From Cloacimonetes bacterium UBA5835 (GTDB lineage: Bacteria > Cloacimonadota > Cloacimonadia > Cloacimonadales > Cloacimonadaceae), in contig DJGX01000009.1 of NCBI GenBank assembly GCA_002432865.1, positions 124,001 to 188,000 on the forward strand: 64,000 nt of DNA, given 5' to 3'. Below the pieces are notes generated by a model, which was given only the letters and a program-made list of their open reading frames with translations, searched no databases and was not told the DNA's origin. This document shows, one piece after another, positions 18,230-27,433 of the stretch. The position numbers and the translations under genes were made by a program. Positions within the stretch are counted from its first letter, which is position 1, and each line of letters begins with the position of its first letter.

Positions 18230-20360
18230 TCTTGTGTGCCAATAGCTTTTCCATAACTAATTTTGCAGATTCAGGAAGTTTGGTTCCAGGTCCGAATATA
18301 GCAGCAGCTCCATTTTGATAAAGGAACTCATAATCCTGAGGAGGAATTACACCTCCAACTGTAACAATTATATCTTCTCTGCCATATTTCTTAAGCTCTT
18401 CCATCAGTTTAGGAAGTAGGGTCTTATGGCCACCAGCCAAAGAACTTATGCCAATAATATGAACATCATTTTCCACTGCCTGACGAGCTGTTTCTTCAGG
18501 AGTTTGAAATAGAGGTCCTACATCAACATCAAAACCCATATCAGCATAGGCAGTAGCTACAACTTTGGCTCCGCGATCATGACCATCTTGGCCCATTTTG
18601 GCTACTAGTATACGAGGTCTTCGACCTTCCAGTTCTGCAAATTTATCAGTTAAAGCACGAACTTGTTCAATATCATCCATTTTTGCATACTCACTGCTAT
18701 AAACATTATTTATTAAACGAATGGCTTCCTGGTGACGCCCCCATACTTTTTCCATTGCATAGGAAATTTCACCTAAAGAAGCTCTTTTTCTGGCTGCATC
18801 GATAGCCAGTTCTAGAAGATTTCCATTTTTTGTTTCAGCGCATTTGGTAATTGCTTCCAGGGCTTTTTCAACATCTTCGTTATTACGTTCTTTGCGTAGT
18901 TTTTCCAGACGGGCAATTTGGGTGGCTCGCACAGCGGAATTATCCACTTCTAATATTTCGATTGGAATTTCCGTTTCCGGAGGGTATTTATTTACACCCA
19001 CAATAATATCAGCACCAGAATCAATTTTTGCCTGTCGTCGGGCAGCTGCTTCTTCGATTCGCATTTTAGGAAGCCCTGTTTCAATAGCTTTGGCCATTCC
19101 ACCCAAGTTTTCAACTTCCATTATATGATTCCAAGCACTTTTCATTAAAGCATCGGTTAAATATTCTACATAATATGAACCAGCCCAGGGATCAATCACT
19201 CTGCAGATGCTTGTTTCATTTTGTAAATAGAGCTGTGTGTTTCTGGCAATTCTTGCAGAAAAATCAGTAGGTAAAGCAATTGCTTCATCCAAAGAATTGG
19301 TATGCAAGGATTGAGTATGACCCATTGTAGCCGCAAGTGCTTCAATACAAGTTCTTGTTATATTATTGTAAGGATCTTGTTCTGTTAAACTCCATCCGGA
19401 AGTTTGACTATGTGTTCTTAAAGCCATAGATTTAGGATTTTTGGGGTTAAACTGCTTAATGATTTTTGCCCAAAGAATTCTTGCTCCACGCAATTTTGCC
19501 ACTTCCATAAAATAATTCATTCCTTCTGCCCAAAAGAAAGAAAGCCGCGGAGCTATAACATCTATATCTATACCAGCTTTTAGAGCAGTACGCACATATT
19601 CTAAACCATCTGCTAAGGTATAGGCCATTTCGAGGTCAGCAGTAGCTCCTGCTTCATGCATATGATATCCAGAAATACTTATACTATTGAACTTAGGCAT
19701 CTTTTTTGAAGTATAGCTGAATATATCGGCTATTATCCGCATTGAGGGTTCCGGTGGATAGATGTATGTATTACGCACCATATATTCTTTCAAAATATCG
19801 TTTTGGATCGTTCCATTTAGAGCTTCCGGTTTCACACCTTGTTCTTCTGCGGCAACAATATAAAATGCCATTATCGGAATAACAGCTCCGTTCATTGTCA
19901 TTGATACACTCATTTTATCCAGTGGGATTTGATCAAAGAGGATCTTTATATCTAAAATAGAATCAATAGCTACTCCAGCTTTTCCTACATCTCCAATCAC
20001 GCGAGGATGGTCTGAATCATAACCTCTATGAGTTGGTAAATCGAATGCTATTGATAGCCCTTTTTGTCCCATAGCCAAATTCCTACGGTAGAAGGCATTA
20101 CTTTCTTCTGCTGTAGAAAAACCAGCATATTGACGAATCGTCCAAGGTCGTTGAATATACATTGTAGGATAAGGTCCTCTTAGAAAAGGAGGTAAACCGG
20201 ATAGATAATCTAAGTGTTCGATATTTTCCATATCGGCTTTAAAAAATAGGGGTTTAACTTCTATCTGTTCATTAGTTTTCCAGCTAAAATCAAGTTTCGG
20301 TTCCGTTTTTTGCTCAGCGTTAAAATCGGGCTTAATCTTTAAGAAATCAGGATTTTTCAT
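18222..20360 (-). CDS. mutB: Methylmalonyl-CoA mutase, large (catalytic, B12-binding) subunit
   Basis: Adenosylcobalamin-dependent interconversion of succinyl-CoA and (R)-methylmalonyl-CoA. It is 712 aa, with an N-terminal TIM-barrel substrate domain (motifs YPTMYIQRPWTIRQYAGFS and FDLPTHRGYDSDHPR) and a C-terminal cobalamin domain carrying DGHDRG; His594 is the lower axial cobalt ligand. All expected motifs are present, so the enzyme should be active. The start overlaps the mutA stop as ATGA. In propionate-producing or propionate-oxidising anaerobes this is the central step; the epimerase and carboxylase partners are not in the window. Confidence 0.97.
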   Translation of the reverse strand: MKNPDFLKIKPDFNAEQKTEPKLDFSWKTNEQIEVKPLFFKADMENIEHLDYLSGLPPFLRGPYPTMYIQRPWTIRQYAGFSTAEESNAFYRRNLAMGQKGLSIAFDLPTHRGYDSDHPRVIGDVGKAGVAIDSILDIKILFDQIPLDKMSVSMTMNGAVIPIMAFYIVAAEEQGVKPEALNGTIQNDILKEYMVRNTYIYPPEPSMRIIADIFSYTSKKMPKFNSISISGYHMHEAGATADLEMAYTLADGLEYVRTALKAGIDIDVIAPRLSFFWAEGMNYFMEVAKLRGARILWAKIIKQFNPKNPKSMALRTHSQTSGWSLTEQDPYNNITRTCIEALAATMGHTQSLHTNSLDEAIALPTDFSARIARNTQLYLQNETSICRVIDPWAGSYYVEYLTDALMKSAWNHIMEVENLGGMAKAIETGLPKMRIEEAAARRQAKIDSGADIIVGVNKYPPETEIPIEILEVDNSAVRATQIARLEKLRKERNNEDVEKALEAITKCAETKNGNLLELAIDAARKRASLGEISYAMEKVWGRHQEAIRLINNVYSSEYAKMDDIEQVRALTDKFAELEGRRPRILVAKMGQDGHDRGAKVVATAYADMGFDVDVGPLFQTPEETARQAVENDVHIIGISSLAGGHKTLLPKLMEELKKYGREDIIVTVGGVIPPQDYEFLYQNGAAAIFGPGTKLPESAKLVMEKLLAHKNE

Positions 20361-22249
20361 TTAATCACCTCCATCTGCTTTGCCAATTCCCGTAGGGTAG
20401 TTACGATATCTGCTTTGATGTGAATAAAACTATTTATTCCTGCTTTCTTATAGTCCTCAATTTTATCTGTGGGATAGCCTGCTAAGCTGATAATTTTACC
20501 TTTTAGTTTTGAACAAATCTCGGGAACCAAATTGAGATAATTATCATCTGTAGAACAGATACAAAAAGCTTTGGCACCGGATTTTTCCGCTTCTTTTATA
20601 GCTTCATCTATGTTGGCAAAGCCATTGGGATAGATAACTTCAAAAGAAGCTACTTGAAAGAAATTAAGAGCAAAATCAGCTCTGGCTTTATATTCGGCAA
20701 GGGTTCCCATATTAAGTAAAAAGATCTTTTTATTAGCGTTGCTTGCTTCAATCTGCATTCTAAGATTTTCCACATCTTCTACAGCTCTTCGCTTTGGTAA
20801 TGGTTTAATTGTTGTTGTAAATTCATCACAAGTAGAATTTGAATGAGGCAATGCAGAAACCATATTTTCTAGTGGATTGGCATACATATTAACGCCAATA
20901 AAAACACTTTTGCGTCTATTTACTGCCTCAATTCTCTGCTTGGCTACAGATTCAATATAATTATGTATATCTGAATTTATCAACGCTTCCAGCATTCCAC
21001 CCTTTGCTTCAATTTCTTGCATCAAAGCCCAGGATTTATTTGCCAATTCATTAGTAAGCCACTCAATATAATAACAGCCACCAGCAGGATCAATAACCTT
21101 ATCAAAATGAGCTTCTTCTTTTAAAATAATCTGTTGATTTCTAGCAAGGCGAACTGATAATTCATCTGCAGGAGCAATTAATTCATTGAAGCGGCCAATT
21201 TCTAAACTATCTACACCTCCAATCACTCCTGCAAAACCTTCAGTTGTAGTTCGTAACACATTTACATATATATCATATATAGATTTATTGAACTTTGCTG
21301 TTTTGCCATGAATCCATACTTTTTGATATTCTTCTTCCCCACCGTATGCTTTAATCATTTCAGACCAAAGTAAACGGAAAGTACGTATTTTAGCTATTTC
21401 CATAAAGAAATTGGAGCCAAGCGAAAGTTTCACTTGAAATAGAGGAGCCAGTTCTTCAATGGTAAAACCTGCATCCTGTAAGTGTTTTATATAACAAATT
21501 GCTGTAGACAAAGCAAAAGACAACTCTTGAACAATGGAAGCTCCAGCTGATTCATAAATAGAGGCATCAATACTGATTATCCTGTTCGCGGATGCATTTT
21601 CTATATTCCATCTGACTGTTTCTTCTAATTTTTGCCAGGTCTCTTCAAGAGAAAAAGGCAGATATGCTCTATCTGCCAATTCACCGATAAAATCAATACC
21701 TATGCCAGATTGAAGGGTCTTTAGTTCAATATTGTATTTATCGGTATATTGTTTTAGGGTTTTCAGGATTTCTGTATCCTCTAAACCTAATTGCATAAAC
21801 AAAGGAGCAGCTTTTATGTCAATTTTTGCCAACAAGGTTTCCCAATCGTTAAGAGTTTGTACTTTCACCCCTTCAGGAGAGGTATTATTTGCTAAGGTAA
21901 TATTAACTGCGGTTAAACCCTGATTCAATTCTTTCAGTATTTTCTGGTTTAAAGTGTTTAGATCAGAATCTGTATGATTTTGAGCAATCAACCAACCCTC
22001 AGTTAAAAAACGGATAGGATTATTCCCTCGCACATAAGGACTTTTACCAGGCATACTTTCCATAAAAGGAAGTTTAGCAACATCTTCTTTACGATAAATT
22101 GGCTGCAAAGTTATTCCTTCCGGGGTTTGGGTTTTCATTACTTTTTCAAAATCCGCACCTTTCAAACCTTCATTTACTACCTGCAACCATTCCTCATATG
22201 TTGGAGGAGGAAATTCTTTCAGCAGGTTCAGTTTATTGTCATTATCCAC
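20357..22249 (-). CDS. mutA: Methylmalonyl-CoA mutase, small (non-catalytic) subunit
   Basis: Heterodimer partner of MutB. It is 630 aa with a mutase TIM-barrel and a C-terminal flavodoxin-like domain that lacks the DxHxxG cobalamin motif, as expected of the small subunit. The start codon is GTG with AGGAG at good spacing. It begins 18 nt after the pgk stop and its own stop overlaps mutB, so it lies mid-operon. Confidence 0.95.
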   Translation of the reverse strand: MDNDNKLNLLKEFPPPTYEEWLQVVNEGLKGADFEKVMKTQTPEGITLQPIYRKEDVAKLPFMESMPGKSPYVRGNNPIRFLTEGWLIAQNHTDSDLNTLNQKILKELNQGLTAVNITLANNTSPEGVKVQTLNDWETLLAKIDIKAAPLFMQLGLEDTEILKTLKQYTDKYNIELKTLQSGIGIDFIGELADRAYLPFSLEETWQKLEETVRWNIENASANRIISIDASIYESAGASIVQELSFALSTAICYIKHLQDAGFTIEELAPLFQVKLSLGSNFFMEIAKIRTFRLLWSEMIKAYGGEEEYQKVWIHGKTAKFNKSIYDIYVNVLRTTTEGFAGVIGGVDSLEIGRFNELIAPADELSVRLARNQQIILKEEAHFDKVIDPAGGCYYIEWLTNELANKSWALMQEIEAKGGMLEALINSDIHNYIESVAKQRIEAVNRRKSVFIGVNMYANPLENMVSALPHSNSTCDEFTTTIKPLPKRRAVEDVENLRMQIEASNANKKIFLLNMGTLAEYKARADFALNFFQVASFEVIYPNGFANIDEAIKEAEKSGAKAFCICSTDDNYLNLVPEICSKLKGKIISLAGYPTDKIEDYKKAGINSFIHIKADIVTTLRELAKQMEVIK

Positions 22250-22267
22250 TTTATTCTCCTATAATTA

Positions 22268-23539
22268 TTAATCTCTAAGTAATGCTTGAACCGGTTTCAT
22301 ACCGTATGGAGAGCCCTGTTGAATAGCATCCAGAATCGCGCCCCCTCCAGTAAAGAAATAGTAGCTGGGATCGTTTTGTGCTTTTGCAAAAATTCCAGGA
22401 AGGTATTCTTTAAAATCCTGAATTGTATCTCCCCCACCGAAAAGTTTTACAGCATTTTGGCATTGGTCAATCAAAGAGTACATAGCCATTGTTCCCTCAG
22501 GAAAAAGAGCACTATAACCCATCACTGCATTTACAAAGATAGTTCCTGCTTCCTGAAAAACTTTTTTTACGCATTCCTCAGCAAAATTACTACCTGCTAC
22601 ATCTAAGACATATGCTAATTGTGTTCCTGGTTCTAAAATATGGATATCTATCTCTTTCGGATTTTCGCGCTTTTGCATTCCTGTATTTTCAATTACCAGC
22701 GGTAGTTCCACTATCTTATGTATATAATCTCTACTTTCACTAATAAATTTGTTGGCTGCTTCAATATCTTCATTAGTTACACCTTCAATTTTAATGTTAT
22801 ATTTACAGCAGAGATATGCATTATAAATAACTCCACCTAAAATAAGTTTATCAGCTATTTTGATCAAGGAAGATAAAGGCCCGATTTTTGTATCGAATTT
22901 TGCTCCAGCTACTATTGCTAAAAAAGGATGTTTAGGTTCAAAGATCTTTTGTAAATTGGATATTTCTTTCTGCATCAAAAGTCCAGCATAAGAAGGAAGG
23001 TAATTGGCAATTGTATAAGTACTGCAATGTGCTTGCCAAGAACCGAAAGCATCATTAATATAAACATCAGCAAATTGTGCTAAACTTTTTGCCATAACAT
23101 CAGTACTTTCATCTTTTGCTTCTTCGCCTTTAAACCAGCGAGTATTAGGAAGGTATACAAAATCCACTTCACCCTTTTTTAAGGATTCAACAGCTTTTCC
23201 AATCGGAGTATAATCTGTTATCCCAATTTTGTCTTGGGGCTTGCAATCAGGTATTAAACCTCTAAGCTGAAATTTACTTTCCAAGTATTTTACAACTGGA
23301 ACAACTGATTCAGCTTCCGAAATGTTGACAGTACCGGTTTTTTTGTCAAAGGGTCTACCAATATGGCTCATCAAAATTGGTAAACCTCCCTTTCTGAATA
23401 TGTGCATAAGGGTTGGTATTGTGGCATCAATACGCATAGTATCTTTAATAATGCCATTTTTAACTACATTATGATCCATACGCACCAGGCAAATTTTATT
23501 CTCCAAATCGGCATCCAGCATATTAGCAATTTTGCTCAT
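22268..23539 (-). CDS. pgk: Phosphoglycerate kinase (divergent)
   Basis: Transfers phosphate between 1,3-bisphosphoglycerate and ADP in glycolysis. It is 423 aa. Substrate residues are conserved within altered motifs: VRMDHNVV (usually VRVDFNVP) keeps Asp and Asn, MSHIGRP (usually SHLGRP) keeps His and Arg, and GGGDT with FTGGGAILD near the C-terminus keeps the nucleotide site. The many small differences mark a divergent lineage but not a loss of function. A ribosome site AAGGAG precedes the ATG. It is the first gene of the operon that continues with mutA, mutB and meaB, an unusual partnership. Confidence 0.92.
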   Translation of the reverse strand: MSKIANMLDADLENKICLVRMDHNVVKNGIIKDTMRIDATIPTLMHIFRKGGLPILMSHIGRPFDKKTGTVNISEAESVVPVVKYLESKFQLRGLIPDCKPQDKIGITDYTPIGKAVESLKKGEVDFVYLPNTRWFKGEEAKDESTDVMAKSLAQFADVYINDAFGSWQAHCSTYTIANYLPSYAGLLMQKEISNLQKIFEPKHPFLAIVAGAKFDTKIGPLSSLIKIADKLILGGVIYNAYLCCKYNIKIEGVTNEDIEAANKFISESRDYIHKIVELPLVIENTGMQKRENPKEIDIHILEPGTQLAYVLDVAGSNFAEECVKKVFQEAGTIFVNAVMGYSALFPEGTMAMYSLIDQCQNAVKLFGGGDTIQDFKEYLPGIFAKAQNDPSYYFFTGGGAILDAIQQGSPYGMKPVQALLRD

Positions 23540-23873
23540 TTCCTTATATCTCCTTTTATTATATATTGATAGTTAAGTATTTAGATTACTGTGATAGCAA
23601 TATCATATATTAAAGAATTTATCTCATAAATAAGGATATTTCGTCAAGCTAAATCTTGGTCATCAAACAAGGAAGATAGATAATAGCAAACCTATAGCGC
23701 TTATCTTGCATAGGTTATTTTAGCAAGATTATCCAGGTTAACAGATTAACAAGTGAAAGGCAACTATGCATTTTTTTATAGGTGTTACCTTATCACCTTT
23801 CCATAATATGAGTTCTAAAGTTAATCTGTTAACCTTTTCTCTTCACCCTCTTAGCTACTGACCTTTTCACCCT
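23540..23873. other. Intergenic region with 16-bp inverted repeat, upstream of pgk
   Basis: Contains AGGTTAACAGATTAAC at 23735-23750 and its exact reverse complement at 23820-23835, 69 nt apart. Inside is a smaller GAAAGG...CCTTTC pair. It could be an operator pair or the terminator/leader region of the DUF3467 transcript. A minus-strand TTGACG at 23642-23647 is a possible -35 for pgk. Confidence 0.5.
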
Positions 23874-24185
23874 TTATATTTTAGAATCGGGCTTGAAACC
23901 AACAGGTTTATTATCTTGTTGACCTTGTAATTTGATTTCGCCAAACTGATTTTCGTATGCATCTATATTTTTTTCCAAAAGTTGCATCAGTTGTTTGGCA
24001 TGAGAAGGAGTCATCAGAACGCGTGTATAAATTCTAGCATCAGGAATACCAGGAAGGATACGACCACAATCCATAATAAATTCTGAAGGGGAATTGGTAA
24101 TAACAAAGAAATTGGCATAGGTGCCTTCACCGACCTTTTCGTCGATTTTTATCTGAATTTGGTTTTGGGGAGGTTGATTAGACAT
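23874..24185 (-). CDS. DUF3467 family protein
   Basis: A 103-aa soluble protein of the DUF3467 family, found widely in bacteria, with no established role. The family core is seen: ANFFVITNSPSEFIMDCGRI, then ARIYTRVLMTPSHAKQLMQLL and ending NIDAYENQFGEI. The N- and C-terminal ends are Gln/Pro-rich and probably disordered. An AGGAG-type site precedes the ATG. It stands alone between the pgk leader and repeat copy B. A minus-strand TTGACA at 24246-24251 lies 60 nt upstream of the start and may be its -35. Confidence 0.8.
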   Translation of the reverse strand: MSNQPPQNQIQIKIDEKVGEGTYANFFVITNSPSEFIMDCGRILPGIPDARIYTRVLMTPSHAKQLMQLLEKNIDAYENQFGEIKLQGQQDNKPVGFKPDSKI

Positions 24186-24270
24186 TTTAGATCTCCTTTT
24201 TTATGTTATTAAATTAAGTTATCCTTAATTTAGTATAGGTTCTTTTGTCAATTAAAAACAGTATTGAGGT

Positions 24271-24798
24271 TGGGTGGTAAAGGTAGAAAGTATCCTCTCC
24301 TTCAGTTTTAATTCCTCTTAAGATTCATATAAGGATCAATTACAATTGGGAGGATTAAAGTTGCAACTTCAAAATATTGCGATTATTTCCCTCTTGAAAC
24401 TGAATTATACTAACTGTAACAATCAATTTGATAATAAAATCCCAATATTATTGTCGCTTGTTTTCCTTGCTTGAAGGTTTTAATCTCTCGTTTAACAGGC
24501 CTTAATCAAGCGTTAATAATTAACGCTTGATTAAGGGTTGATAAACACTTGATTAACGCTTTCCCTTAAGAGCGAAGAGCAAAGCTTGAATACAATATGT
24601 TACTTATCCGAAATTAGTAAACACCTGCTGGTAGGTAAATACATTAGGATAGTACTCAATATCAACCCACAATTTTACTATATAAAGGAAAATGAGATTA
24701 CTAGTTCTTGCTTGGCAAATAAACCGAAGCTCACCGACGGGCTTTATGCTTACCTGTTTTTAGAAGATTTTAATTCAGCGATTCAGTTGCTGAAAATG
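24271..24798 (+). repeat. Degenerate dispersed repeat, copy B (inverted relative to copy A at 8384-8907)
   Basis: The partner of copy A, about 530 bp. Order on this strand: diverged segment, conserved TAATCTCTCGTTTAACAGGC at 24481-24500, palindrome at 24500-24536, then the open frame relic. It is flanked by further gene-free sequence to 25114, in which I see nothing else. The two copies point toward each other across about 15 kb, a geometry that would allow inversion by recombination, although their divergence makes that unlikely now. Confidence 0.7.
24500..24536. repeat. Perfect 37-bp palindrome inside repeat copy B
   Basis: Exact reverse complement of the palindrome at 8646-8682: 18-bp arms around one central base. 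It is the most conserved part of the repeat. Confidence 0.9.
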
Positions 24799-24840
24799 TC
24801 CATAAACTATGTGGATTTCTTATTCGGGTTTTTTTACTGA
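24586..24840 (+). pseudogene. Open remnant of the reading frame in repeat B
   Basis: An 84-codon frame starting at TTG without a good ribosome site. Contains SKHLLVGKYIRIVLNINP and SSCLANKPK, conserved with the stop-interrupted frame of copy A at 8384-8596. The last part beyond 24798 has no counterpart in copy A. It is probably a fragment and not a working gene. No family recognised. Confidence 0.4.
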
Positions 24841-25114
24841 GGATGAATTCCTAATAAACTGTAGAAAAGATATATTACTTCTTCCTTAAGTAACTAAACT
24901 TACTAAAAAAGGAGGTACTTTTTTCCTTTAATCCCCAAAACAATATTGAGGAAGTATTGAAGATTTAATGAATGTTATTAATTATGGAGATATAATACCT
25001 TGTTATTCTATTCCCAAATAAAAAAGACCTGTAGTTAATCCTCAGTTTATCTGTATTTCTGCCTTATATAAATAGAAACAACATATTATATCCATAGGAA
25101 ATATCTGCCTGGTA

Positions 25115-26044
25115 TCATTCTTCAAAGAAAGCTTTTACAAATGGTACAGCTTTGAAGGGCATTAAATCTTCAATTCCTTCACCAACGCCTAATAGTTTTA
25201 CTGGAAGTTTCAAGTTATGTTTCAAGTTAAAAATTATTCCGCCTTTGGATGTGCCATCATATTTTGTTAAAGCAATACCCGTTAAATGTATAGACTTATC
25301 AAAATTATGGGCTTGAGAGATAGCATTTTGTCCAGTTGTGGCATCTACCACTAAAATCACTTCATGAGGAGCTTCTGGAATCAATTTTTTAATGGTGCGA
25401 TCTATTTTACTAAGCTCTTTCATTAAATTGTCTTTAGTATGTTGTCGTCCTGCAGTATCAATTAAAACTATATCATAGCCACGAGCCATAGCTGCATTTA
25501 CCCCATCATATATAATTGCTGCAGGATCACTATCAGGTTGAGAACGGACTATAGCAACACCTGCTCGTTCAGCCCAAATAGCGATTTGTTCAATGGCAGC
25601 AGCCCGAAAAGTATCTCCAGCAACTATTAAAACCTTTTTGCCCATTTGCGAAAATTTATAGGCAACTTTTCCGATAGTAGTAGTTTTTCCAGTTCCGTTA
25701 ACACCAACAAAAACAATCACATAAGGTTTCACAGACGGTTCTGCAAAAAAATCGGGAATCTCTTCATCTTCGCTTAGCAAAATATCCCGCATAACATCAG
25801 TAAGATATATCTGAGCTATTTCAGGATCGGTAACTTTATCCTTTTTCAATTGTTCTCTAAAGCGTTGCAGGATAATTTCGGTCATTTCTATTCCAGTATC
25901 TGAATATAGCAGGATTTCTTCTATTTCAGCGAGTGTTTCCTCATCTATAACTTTCTTTTTTTTAACTGTTTCAGCAATTTTACCCATCAGGTTGCTATTG
26001 GTTTTAGATAGTTTCTCTTTCAGGCTTTTCACTATATTTAGCAC
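25115..26044 (-). CDS. ftsY: Signal recognition particle receptor FtsY
   Basis: SRP-GTPase that docks ribosome-nascent chain complexes at the inner membrane. It is 309 aa, consisting of the NG domain only: N helices (about 1-85) then the G domain with GVNGTGKTTTIGKVA, DTFRAAA, DTAGRQ and TKYDGTSKGG. The acidic A domain of E. coli FtsY is absent, as in many other bacteria. The start codon is GTG with GGAG upstream. Divergently transcribed from the membrane protein gene at 26186. Confidence 0.96.
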   Translation of the reverse strand: MLNIVKSLKEKLSKTNSNLMGKIAETVKKKKVIDEETLAEIEEILLYSDTGIEMTEIILQRFREQLKKDKVTDPEIAQIYLTDVMRDILLSEDEEIPDFFAEPSVKPYVIVFVGVNGTGKTTTIGKVAYKFSQMGKKVLIVAGDTFRAAAIEQIAIWAERAGVAIVRSQPDSDPAAIIYDGVNAAMARGYDIVLIDTAGRQHTKDNLMKELSKIDRTIKKLIPEAPHEVILVVDATTGQNAISQAHNFDKSIHLTGIALTKYDGTSKGGIIFNLKHNLKLPVKLLGVGEGIEDLMPFKAVPFVKAFFEE

Positions 26045-26185
26045 TTCTTTATCTCCATATCAAATTATTATTATTGACATTCTCTTCAGTTGCGTTAAAT
26101 TTGTATTATAGGTCTATAAGTCAACATAAATTTACATACAGTTGAAATATGGATTTATATAACTTAATAAAAGTGAAGGATTTGA

Positions 26186-26803
26186 ATGGAAAGCACTAAA
26201 ATAATGCCCCGGCATTTGTTGTTGTTGTTTTTCCCAATAGCAACAGCAATTTTAGGGGGTTTGCTTTTTTCCGGTAGTTTTAGGGATTTTACGAATAATT
26301 GGGGAGGCAGAGGCATCAGTCAAGCGGAGCTATATTTAGCTGTTAGTTTTTTTATTGGTGCTATTGCTTTTAGTTGTTATTGTTTACCTAAATATGCGCT
26401 TTGGGGATTGCTTATTGTTATACCGTTATTAGACGGGATTCTTATGATAGTTCGATTGGGCTCGCAATTTAGCCTTATCTTACTTTTCATTCTTAATCTG
26501 ATTTGTGGTATTTTACTTTGGTTGATATTGCGCTATACTTTTTTGGCAAAGTCTCTCATCAAGATACGGACTTTGATCTTTTCATTTGTTTCAGCTTTGG
26601 TCCTAGGAACATATTTGAAAATACTAATGTTACTTTTAAAACAACCTAAAGCCGCCAACACTTTTATGGATTATTTTTTAAATGCCTTGGTATTATTTAT
26701 TTTCATTGGTGTAGGCATTTCTTTAGCAAATTTAGTTATCGTTCGCAAAGAAATTGATGAAGCGAAAAAAGCAATTAGAGAGGATGCAGAAGACGATGAT
26801 TAA
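26186..26803 (+). CDS. Polytopic membrane protein of unknown function
   Basis: A 205-aa hydrophobic protein with about six predicted transmembrane helices (roughly residues 8-28, 45-63, 66-84, 88-118, 124-145, 160-182) and a charged C-terminal tail rich in Glu, Asp and Lys. No family recognised. An AAGGA ribosome site precedes the ATG. It overlaps the start of trmB by 8 nt, so the two are translationally coupled. No functional statement can be made. Confidence 0.7.
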   Translation: MESTKIMPRHLLLLFFPIATAILGGLLFSGSFRDFTNNWGGRGISQAELYLAVSFFIGAIAFSCYCLPKYALWGLLIVIPLLDGILMIVRLGSQFSLILLFILNLICGILLWLILRYTFLAKSLIKIRTLIFSFVSALVLGTYLKILMLLLKQPKAANTFMDYFLNALVLFIFIGVGISLANLVIVRKEIDEAKKAIREDAEDDD

Positions 26804-27428
26804 TCACAAAGATTTCTTCGTAATTGAACCCAAAATTAATACTGAGGGTCATGATTTGCGTTTAGATCCACAAGAAATATTTCATAATTCCAACCCTCTT
26901 TTACTGGAAATTGGTTCCGGTAAGGGAGAATTTATATCCCTTTTTTCCGTGCTACATCCAGAATTCAATTTTATCGGATTGGAATCAGCAGAAAAGAGGA
27001 TAAATAATACTTTAAAAAAACTAAGCCCTGAGCAGAACCCTAATGTTCGTCTTATCCGACTTCATATTGATGCTAATATAAGCCAGCTTTTTCCTGCCGA
27101 ATCTGTTTCAGGTGTTTTTATTCAATATCCAGATCCCTGGCCGAAACGAAAACATCATCGCAGACGCCTTATACAGCAAGATTTTTTAAGTGCTTTATCT
27201 ATAATTCTAAAGCCCTCATCACGGGTTCAGATTACAACTGATAATCGAGATTATGCTGCCTGGATTTTAGATGAATTTTTAACGCATCCTTCCTTTATCT
27301 CAGTTTATGATGAACCAGTTTTAAAACATTCACCTTTTGAAGAGCATATTAGCACTTTTTACGAAATCGAACAAAAGCGTCAAGGTTTTGAACCGCAATA
27401 TATGCTTTTTCAGCGTATTCAGGAGTAA
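26796..27428 (+). CDS. trmB: tRNA (guanine-N7-)-methyltransferase
   Basis: Makes m7G46 in tRNA from SAM. It is 210 aa from the chosen start. SAM-binding LLEIGSGKGEFI, the catalytic-site motif QYPDPWPKRKHHRRRL, TTDNRDYAAW, and the C-terminal family motif TFYEIEQKRQG are present. In-frame ATGs exist at 26754, 26784 and 26796. I chose 26796 because it keeps only a short overlap with the preceding gene and AGAGG and AGAAG lie upstream. The HD-GYP gene starts 5 nt after its stop. Confidence 0.93.
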   Translation: MINHKDFFVIEPKINTEGHDLRLDPQEIFHNSNPLLLEIGSGKGEFISLFSVLHPEFNFIGLESAEKRINNTLKKLSPEQNPNVRLIRLHIDANISQLFPAESVSGVFIQYPDPWPKRKHHRRRLIQQDFLSALSIILKPSSRVQITTDNRDYAAWILDEFLTHPSFISVYDEPVLKHSPFEEHISTFYEIEQKRQGFEPQYMLFQRIQE

Positions 27429-27433
27429 ACAAA

